A DNA stretch of 39,686 nucleotides from Atlanticothrix silvestris CENA357 (GTDB lineage Bacteria; Cyanobacteriota; Cyanobacteriia; Cyanobacteriales; Nostocaceae). Both the position numbers and the translations under genes were made by a program. This document shows positions 33,926-39,686 of the stretch, in pieces; within the stretch, counting starts at the first letter, position 1, and the number at the start of each line of letters is the position of its first letter. The notes beneath the pieces were generated by a model. The model did no database searches. It saw only the letters and a program-made list of their open reading frames with translations, and was not told the DNA's origin. The stretch covers positions 757 to 40,442 of the forward strand of contig NZ_JAECZB010000030.1 of the NCBI RefSeq assembly GCF_016056295.1. The letters are read 5' to 3'.

Positions 33926-34387
33926 TTAAAGCGCTTTTTCCATGACAAAGTTAATAAATATTTGTCCTCTACGTTCTACTTCTTGTTTCTTAATGACAAT
34001 AAAATTCTTATTCAAAAAAAATGGCTTTGCTGTAATACTTGCTTCTGTGAATAGTTTTTTAATTCCTAAAGATCTCGCTTTTAATTCAATAGTTTCAATA
34101 ATTTTTGTACCTACACCTTTTTTTTGGAAATTTTTATGGCAATAGAAGCGATCAATGTGACCATTGCTCTCTAGTTCCCCAAAACCAATAATATGCTCAT
34201 CCTCTTCTACTACATAAGTAAATTTATTTTTTAAGCTGCTAATCCAAGCTTCAGTATCTATATTTGCTGGGGCCCAAGCATCAACTTGTTCTTTTGTATA
34301 GTCAGCAATATTTACCTCATGGATAGTATCATAAAACAACCTCATGATTGCTGCGGTATCACTTGTTTTGTAGGTTCGTATTTTCAT
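33926..34387 (-). CDS. GNAT-family N-acetyltransferase
   Basis: The 153-residue protein has the GNAT fold. It begins MKIRTYKTSDTAAIMRLFYDTIHEVN, has the beta4 strand YVVEEDEHIIGFGELESNGHIDRFYC, and the acetyl-CoA pyrophosphate loop HKNFQKKGVGTKIIETIE (motif A, Q/RxxGxG/A). It ends with GIKKLFTEASITAKPFFLNKNF. Family members acetylate small molecules or proteins; the substrate is unknown. The organisation WAPANIDTEAWISS resembles stand-alone YafP-like enzymes. Codon use is AT-rich. Single gene, divergent from the small membrane protein that follows. Confidence 0.88.
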   Translation of the reverse strand: MKIRTYKTSDTAAIMRLFYDTIHEVNIADYTKEQVDAWAPANIDTEAWISSLKNKFTYVVEEDEHIIGFGELESNGHIDRFYCHKNFQKKGVGTKIIETIELKARSLGIKKLFTEASITAKPFFLNKNFIVIKKQEVERRGQIFINFVMEKAL

Positions 34388-34504
34388 AAATTATTCCCAG
34401 AACTGATTACTTAGTAATCTAATTTAATGGGTAGTACTGAATCAAGACATTTATGTTTACAGATAAATACTTATTTTATGAATTTAGTAACTTTAGAATT
34501 TTTA

Positions 34505-34732
34505 ATGTTACAGCGATCGCCAGACACAATTGAAGAAATTCCGGCTCCTAGTCCTACTCCCCCAGATCCCCTCATTGCCAGAGGTTTGCAACGCGAACAA
34601 TATTTGGGCATTGCGATTCTTGCTGTCAGCTTAATTGCTGCTGTGGGATATTTTAGTCGCCGATTTGAATATGCACTGTTGTTTGCTTTTGCCCTCAGCA
34701 TTGTCCTGATAGTTTTCTTTCTGACCATTTAA
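34505..34732 (+). CDS. Small two-helix membrane protein
   Basis: This 75-residue protein starts at ATG 34505 (MLQRSPDTIEEIPAPSPTPP); ATG 34478 would add nine residues. A Pro-rich N-terminal stretch is followed by REQYLG and two transmembrane helices (about 34-53, IAILAVSLIAAVGYF, and 57-75, YALLFAFALSIVLIVFFLTI). It resembles small cyanobacterial thylakoid or plasma membrane proteins of unknown function. No Shine-Dalgarno is obvious at either start. Convergent with the RTX protein gene. Confidence 0.65.
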   Translation: MLQRSPDTIEEIPAPSPTPPDPLIARGLQREQYLGIAILAVSLIAAVGYFSRRFEYALLFAFALSIVLIVFFLTI

Positions 34733-34743
34733 TTATAGAAAGC

Positions 34744-34769
34744 AGCGATCGCTCATCATAAGCGATCGC
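34744..34769. terminator. Double-HIP1 hairpin between convergent genes
   Basis: Two HIP1 palindromes (GCGATCGC) in one 26-bp stretch form a 9-bp stem, GCGATCGCT / AGCGATCGC, with a 7-nt loop. It is placed midway between convergent stop codons. A T-tract is lacking on both strands, so its role as terminator is weakly supported. Confidence 0.4.
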
Positions 34770-34844
34770 GTGAGGAGATATACTGCAATACTTTTCGGTT
34801 AAAGTTTTATCCCTCTAACTCTCTTGACAAGGGGAATTTTGACT

Positions 34845-36770
34845 TTAAAGAAGAAAATTGTCAGCAGTTAAACTGCCAGCCTTGATGCCCTTTAGCGTCA
34901 CTACATCATCAGACCAGATACCATCATTATTCGTGTCAAAGTTAACAACGGTACTACTGCCAACTTGCCCTAATCGTATGCCATCTTTGAAAGGATTAGA
35001 GCTAGTATTGTTAGCCCTATTAAAAATTGGGCTGAGATCAATGACATCTCTTGTTCGCTCAAAACCCATAATAATATCACCTCCTTCTGAAGAATATTGG
35101 AAGACATATCGGTCATAACCTTCTCCGCCAATTAGAACATCGCTACCACCTCCACCAATCAGGACATCGTTACCATAGCCACCCATCAGGATATCGTTAC
35201 CATTACTACCAACTAATGTGTCCTTGCCTTTAGTGCCATAAATGAAATTGTTCGTAGAACTCCTACTGGATTGACTGATGACTCCACTCAATGGATTAGA
35301 TCTACTGACATTCGCCTCGAAGGCACCAATATCTGGTTTACTATCTCGCTGTACCATTCCTGCGTCAACCGTGGGTATGATGCTACCTCGTTTGCCAGCA
35401 TTGATTGCAGGACTGTCTGATTTAAGGGGATGCACTAAAACCCCTCCAATGTTTTTTAGCGAATCAAGCATCGGGTCAACAATCTCGCTACCTGCTACAA
35501 CTCGCGTACCCCACGATACTGGTGGGCCGGGATATTCAATATTGCCGCCACCATCTCTCAGTTCAAAGTCAACTTGCATTTGTGCTTTAGTACCTGAGGT
35601 GTTGTTAGCAACAATCGAGTTGGTGAGTGTTACAGGGACAGTTGCATTTCGTACCCAAGCTGCTCCCGCAGCTCGTCCAGCTGAGTTATCAACGATAGTG
35701 GAATTGACGATGTTAACGGGGGCGGTATCACTAGTGTTAATAAACATTGCTCCACCTGCATCTTTGCTGACACTATTTCCAGAAAAGGTGCTGTTGATGA
35801 TGTCAACTGGTGATTTACCATCTAGCCATATACCCCCACCTTGCTTGATGGCAGTATTATCAGCAAAGGTGACGTTGCGAATTGTTAGGTCACTGTTCGC
35901 TCGTAATCCACCCCCGCGGGAAATTCCTTGAGCATTAATGCCGGCCGAGTTACTAATTACAGTGCTGTCTTCGAGAATGATTTTATCTGGGCCGTAACCA
36001 TAAAGAAAGAGTGCGCCTCCTTCTCCTTCAGTCTTATTACCTTCAAAGTGACTACCACGAACGACAATCGTACCTCCAGAACCGATCTTTCTAGAGTCAG
36101 GCCCTATAGGATTGGCTCCATCGGTGAAGATAGCGCCGCCACCCATGTCACCTTCTGAACTATTTTTGAGAAAAACTGAGTTTTCTACAGTCAGTGTACC
36201 CAGTAGGCTATAAATCGCACCGCCATTTACTCCCTTGTTGTTAGTAAATTTGCTGTCTTTGACAACAAGATTACCAGCACCAGCGGTGGCGATCGCCCCA
36301 CTACTGAAGCCAGAGTTTGTTAAGCTACCATCGTTACCATCAAATTCACTATTAACTACAGTTGCTCTACCACCAAAGCCAAGATGGATAGCTCCACCTT
36401 GACCACCACTATTGCTAGTAAATTGAGAGTTAGTGACTTTTATATTGCCGTAGTCAAAAACTTTAATTGCACCACCTCTTCCAGACGTTTTACCGTCAGC
36501 AATAGTCAAGTTATTAAATGTGACATTAACTTGTCGCTCTACAGTAAATACTCCTGTGGTATTGTTGCCGCTAATTTTTAAATTTGCTGCCCCTGAACCA
36601 TCAATATTTATATCCTCCGTAATAACAAGTTGCCCACTGGTGAGTTTGATGGTTTTGTTGGCAAGACTGGAAGCAAACTTGATAGTATCTCCTGCTTGAG
36701 CTGAAGAGATTGCCTCTCGCAAAGAACCCGCTCCGCTGTCTGCGGAAGTAGTAACGCTAATGATAGCCAT
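34845..36770 (-). CDS. Secreted beta-helix protein with RTX calcium-binding repeats
   Basis: This 641-residue protein has no N-terminal signal peptide and has RTX repeats at the C terminus, so type I secretion is predicted. The N terminus MAIISVTTSADSGAGSLREAISSA is the typical opening of choice-of-anchor Q/right-handed beta-helix exoproteins. Residues about 60-450 are parallel beta-helix coils with repeated xGGAIxxxGG..x..NSxFxxNS patterns. Nonapeptide RTX repeats GGxGxDxLxG lie at about 520-560 (KGKDTLVGSNGNDILMGGYG), followed by a C-terminal domain (RDVIDLSPIF) typical of the secretion signal. The export ABC/HlyD/TolC genes are not in the window. Function may be adhesion or matrix. Codon GC is higher than the flanking spacers. 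Confidence 0.88.
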   Translation of the reverse strand: MAIISVTTSADSGAGSLREAISSAQAGDTIKFASSLANKTIKLTSGQLVITEDINIDGSGAANLKISGNNTTGVFTVERQVNVTFNNLTIADGKTSGRGGAIKVFDYGNIKVTNSQFTSNSGGQGGAIHLGFGGRATVVNSEFDGNDGSLTNSGFSSGAIATAGAGNLVVKDSKFTNNKGVNGGAIYSLLGTLTVENSVFLKNSSEGDMGGGAIFTDGANPIGPDSRKIGSGGTIVVRGSHFEGNKTEGEGGALFLYGYGPDKIILEDSTVISNSAGINAQGISRGGGLRANSDLTIRNVTFADNTAIKQGGGIWLDGKSPVDIINSTFSGNSVSKDAGGAMFINTSDTAPVNIVNSTIVDNSAGRAAGAAWVRNATVPVTLTNSIVANNTSGTKAQMQVDFELRDGGGNIEYPGPPVSWGTRVVAGSEIVDPMLDSLKNIGGVLVHPLKSDSPAINAGKRGSIIPTVDAGMVQRDSKPDIGAFEANVSRSNPLSGVISQSSRSSTNNFIYGTKGKDTLVGSNGNDILMGGYGNDVLIGGGGSDVLIGGEGYDRYVFQYSSEGGDIIMGFERTRDVIDLSPIFNRANNTSSNPFKDGIRLGQVGSSTVVNFDTNNDGIWSDDVVTLKGIKAGSLTADNFLL

Positions 36771-36818
36771 GCTTTGAATTCCCTTTTATATCAAGGTTTT
36801 CAGTTCAACGTTTTATCC

Positions 36819-36841
36819 AAAATCACAAAACTAGTGATTTT
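36819..36841. repeat. Leader hairpin upstream of the RTX protein gene
   Basis: AAAATCAC (36819-36826) and GTGATTTT (36834-36841) form a perfect 8-bp stem with a 7-nt loop, 49 bp upstream of the RTX start codon. It may be an operator or a leader hairpin. Confidence 0.4.
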
Positions 36842-38189
36842 TATTAATAGCCGAGTCATCGTTAGGGACGATGGAATTCAGAACACTAAGGGTTGCCTTT
36901 TTATAAACCTGAAACAAATGAAAATCTCACCGTGAATATACGGAAATTCAGAAAAATAGTTGCTTCTCCTAAATTTTTGACTAGTGCATCTTCTCATATT
37001 TTTGATTGAGTTGAATTAGAACAAATTGCACTGAGGAACAATTTTTAATTGTTCTAAGTCATTTTTTTAAGATGTTTGTACTGAGCAAAAGGTAACATTC
37101 GTTATCATGCCTTATAATGCATAATTGTCAAATAATGTCAACAGTCAATTCAGCCTCTTGACAAAATACTAAATATATAGTGGAAGCCATATCAAAATAT
37201 CTAGACTATATTATTCAACTCACTGTTTTTTGTTGCCAAAAGCTTATATACATAAAGCTCAAGGAAAATGTAGCTAAATTTAATTTATGTTTTAAAAAGG
37301 TGTGGTATTGACTATAAAAACAAATCAAATATTGATGTATATAAGTTTTTTGTTTGTTGTAATGATTTTTTTAATTGAGTTTTTACGCCCTAATAAAGCA
37401 GTATATATATGTAAATTTGATTGAAAAAATTGTATTAAAAATAACAATACTTACGGTTGTTTGATGTTAAAGCTAAGATGGTTCTCTCGTTTAAATGATA
37501 TTCAGCTATGTTCAAAAATTTAAAAAGTTTTATGCTGAGCATAGTAGTTAAATTGAAGTATTCTAATGATTTTTAGCTATAATGTAGTAGTTATTGCCAT
37601 TAATTTGTACTTTACAAATAGGGGATATAAAAATTAAGATTGGTTTATAACCTAATATTAGCTTGATATAATCAAGTTAATAAATTTGTGTATAAATTAA
37701 GAGAATACATTTATTTTTAATTTAGTTTTAATTAATAAATAAAAAATAAAAAGTAGATATCTATAAGTAATTACAATCAATAATTGTTTTAATAGTGAAA
37801 AATTTGCTTGAAAAAAAGTATCTCAGATTACTAAAATTTTTAACTATCATTCTGAATTGAACTGAAATCAAAGTTACCACTGATTATTCAAAATAGTTAT
37901 GATGCCAGAGATATAAATTATTTTGCCCACTAATAAAGAGCGATCGCTAGCAAATATAAGCTTGATAGATATGGAATTCTGGTACAGTAAATCAAGCAGT
38001 TTAATCTGCGAGCAAATTTATTAACTACAACTTTCTATTGCAGACATACAGCTATTAGCTATTGACTCGGCTTTTCTATCTAGCCCAGTTTCTTACAACT
38101 TACAGCCATAACTGTCCTGTCACAGCCTATGGCGATCGCTTCTAATCTTTATATTCCGAGTCGTATGCAACTTGTCAAAGTTATGTCTG

Positions 38190-38301
38190 GTCAAAGAAGG
38201 AGTATCATAAAGTAGCACCTTCTTTGACTTGGCAGCTATAGCTTTTTTAAAAAATTCTCCCCCAAGTATTTAGCGCTATCAGCTTTATGTAGCTAGCTGC
38301 C
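38190..38301. other. Structured region, candidate non-coding RNA or 3' end
   Basis: A perfect 11-bp stem (GTCAAAGAAGG, 38190-38200; CCTTCTTTGAC, 38218-38228) with a 17-nt loop is followed immediately by GGCAGCTA (38231-38238), which pairs with TAGCTGCC at 38294-38301. A T6 run occurs at 38243-38248. These consecutive stems are not explained by any gene; transcription is unproven. Confidence 0.35.
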
Positions 38302-38374
38302 CTGTGCTTTATAAGCTATTACGCCTTTAAATTACACAATCAATCATTCCTAAGTTTGTTGATTGCTGACCGTT

Positions 38375-38416
38375 AACAGTCAACAGTCAACAGTCAACAG
38401 TCAACAGTCAACAGTT
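38375..38416. repeat. Heptanucleotide STRR, 6 units of AACAGTC
   Basis: Five perfect AACAGTC units plus AACAGTT occur in tandem, 35 bp after the stop codon of the DUF6918-like gene (minus). Same 7-bp period and related sequence to the other STRR arrays in the window. Confidence 0.9.
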
Positions 38417-38451
38417 AATGCTACTGCCTTAGAAATACTTTTCTGTGTTAA

Positions 38452-38889
38452 TTAAACTTTTGTGTACTTATCAACTACCTTGGCTAAGTCTGGAACTGCT
38501 TCCTCTACATGTTGCTTAGCTGAGCCGCGGAGTTTTTCATACGTTCCTCGCACGATTTGGCGCTTCACGTTTTTAGCCCTTGCATCAGTAACGCTGAGTA
38601 GCGCGTCGGCTGTGCGAGAACGATTCGTAGCAAGATATTCAACGGGGTCGCCCTTCTCCACGCCCTCATTCCAGATAGGATCAATCGCTACGAAACACTG
38701 TGGCAAAATCTGCTCGACGACGTAAGTAATATATCCTGGCTTAACTCCTTTAAGAGCCGCAAAGGCAGTTTTCAGGGCGATACCACTGATACCTGACTTG
38801 GAAGCAAGTTGCGCTTCTATCATGTTGCAGCAATCATTGACAACCATTGCTTTTTTATCAGGGTTCGAAAGTCCGTCACTAAGTCCCAT
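38452..38889 (-). CDS. DUF6918-like conserved hypothetical protein
   Basis: The 145-residue soluble, all-helical protein has the pattern NDCCNMIEAQLASKSGISGI, then ALKTAFAALKGVKPGYITYVVEQILP and a Asp-Pro-Trp segment, followed by a helical C terminus. This matches my memory of DUF6918 proteins found in cyanobacteria and actinobacteria; no function is known. An AAGGAGG Shine-Dalgarno 7 nt before ATG 38889 makes the start secure. A 7-bp stem TTTCCTA/TAGGAAA (38936-38954) lies in the leader. It follows psbA on the same strand but the psbA terminator separates the two. Confidence 0.7.
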   Translation of the reverse strand: MGLSDGLSNPDKKAMVVNDCCNMIEAQLASKSGISGIALKTAFAALKGVKPGYITYVVEQILPQCFVAIDPIWNEGVEKGDPVEYLATNRSRTADALLSVTDARAKNVKRQIVRGTYEKLRGSAKQHVEEAVPDLAKVVDKYTKV

Positions 38890-39085
38890 TTCACTCCTCC
38901 TTAGATATCAAAGTACTTAATTTCTATTCGATTATTTTCCTAGCAAGTAGGAAATTACAGAAAATGGTATCAGAGCTAGAAGATTTTCATATACCTAGTT
39001 CTATGTATTGAAAGACAAATAGACTGCCAATATAGCTTAAATCTCAACTAATTTCGGTAATTCTAGCTTTTGCTGAAATCGTACT

Positions 39086-39119
39086 AAAAAAGCGCCCTCC
39101 TAAAAGGAGAGCGCCTTTT
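39086..39119 (-). terminator. Rho-independent terminator of psbA
   Basis: Plus-strand AGCGCCCTCCT and AGGAGAGCGCC form a stem of about 10 bp with one G-U pair and a short AAA loop. On the minus strand it is followed by TTTTTT (plus AAAAAA at 39086-39091). It lies 31 bp after the psbA stop codon. Confidence 0.93.
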
Positions 39120-39149
39120 GTTCGATTCTTAATTGTGAACCAATCGTGA

Positions 39150-39686
<537 letters not shown>

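Larger units (their letters stand above)
36771..38451. other. 1.7-kb AT-rich intergenic region
   Basis: No convincing coding region on either strand over 1681 bp. The 36800-37900 part is very AT-rich. Noted inside: the leader hairpin at 36819, a GTCAAAGAAGG/CCTTCTTTGAC stem (38190-38228), a GGCAGCTA/TAGCTGCC pair (38231-38301) and an STRR array at 38375-38416. I see no tRNA. The size and the structure at 38190-38301 leave room for an unannotated RNA. Confidence 0.5.

Noticed and set aside
34741-34770. GCGATCGC pair as a specific operator
   Set aside because: HIP1 octamers occur throughout the window, mostly inside genes, so they are a genome-wide signature and not a local regulator site.
35278-35931. 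217-codon plus-strand ORF opposite the RTX protein gene
   Set aside because: It mirrors the beta-helix repeats on the other strand and has shadow-like Pro/Ser/Leu composition, so it is an antisense artefact.
38862-38880. GGGTTCGAAAGTCC-like T-loop suggestive of a tRNA
   Set aside because: It lies inside the coding sequence of the DUF6918-like protein and no acceptor or anticodon arm can be folded around it.

Overview
The window comes from a filamentous, heterocyst-type cyanobacterium (Nostocales, Nostoc/Anabaena-like). The evidence is photosystem II genes (psbA, psb28, psb30/ycf12), a CyaB-type GAF-GAF-PAS adenylate cyclase, many HIP1 octamers (GCGATCGC), heptanucleotide tandem repeats (STRR) between genes, AT-rich spacers and cyanobacterial families such as DUF4912, DUF2808 and pentapeptide-repeat proteins. 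The species cannot be fixed from the sequence alone.

Layout. 1-520: IS630-type transposase remnant and small hairpins. 519-3346 (minus): a two-partner-secretion exoprotein with a small gene upstream. 4308-6893: the adenylate cyclase. 6894-9950: a repeat-rich spacer, a DUF2808 gene whose signal-peptide start is out of frame, a DUF4149 membrane protein, two adjacent half-size UPF0016/GDT1 (Mn/Ca exporter-like) genes and a YkgJ-type cysteine-cluster protein. 10077-15902: psb30, recJ, a secreted protein, two tiny overlapping helical genes, a phosphodiester glycosidase lipoprotein and a DUF4912 protein. 15903-18375: a spacer with a 158-bp MITE inserted at the ribosome-binding site of a two-gene membrane/pentapeptide operon. 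18573-20268: psb28, moaB, a frameshifted DUF5674 gene and an overlapping hypothetical gene. 20494-22453: a second MITE with target duplication, an HsdR-N-type PD-(D/E)XK protein and a cysteine desulfurase. 22454-29905: STRR arrays, a cyanophycinase-like peptidase, a GT4 glycosyltransferase, an AGE-family epimerase, a third MITE, an FAD-oxidase fragment and alaS. 30171-34732: an Atx1-like copper chaperone, a diguanylate cyclase with a degenerate receiver, a membrane protein with a voltage-sensor-like segment, a GNAT acetyltransferase and a small membrane protein. 34845-36770: a beta-helix/RTX secreted protein. 36771-39686: a 1.7-kb AT-rich spacer, a DUF6918-like gene and the 3' half of psbA with its terminator.

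Most of this is housekeeping, photosynthesis and signalling genes on a conventional cyanobacterial chromosome. I see no prophage, CRISPR array, biosynthetic cluster or complete defence system. The most interesting signals are small-scale. Two MITEs have clear target-site duplications immediately upstream of start codons, one splitting a perfect palindrome that held the Shine-Dalgarno sequence. Two genes carry single-base frameshifts (DUF2808 and DUF5674). An exporter is split into two half-size genes. RecJ carries an in-frame insertion that looks like intergenic sequence. A cysteine desulfurase is tightly linked to a nuclease-like protein.
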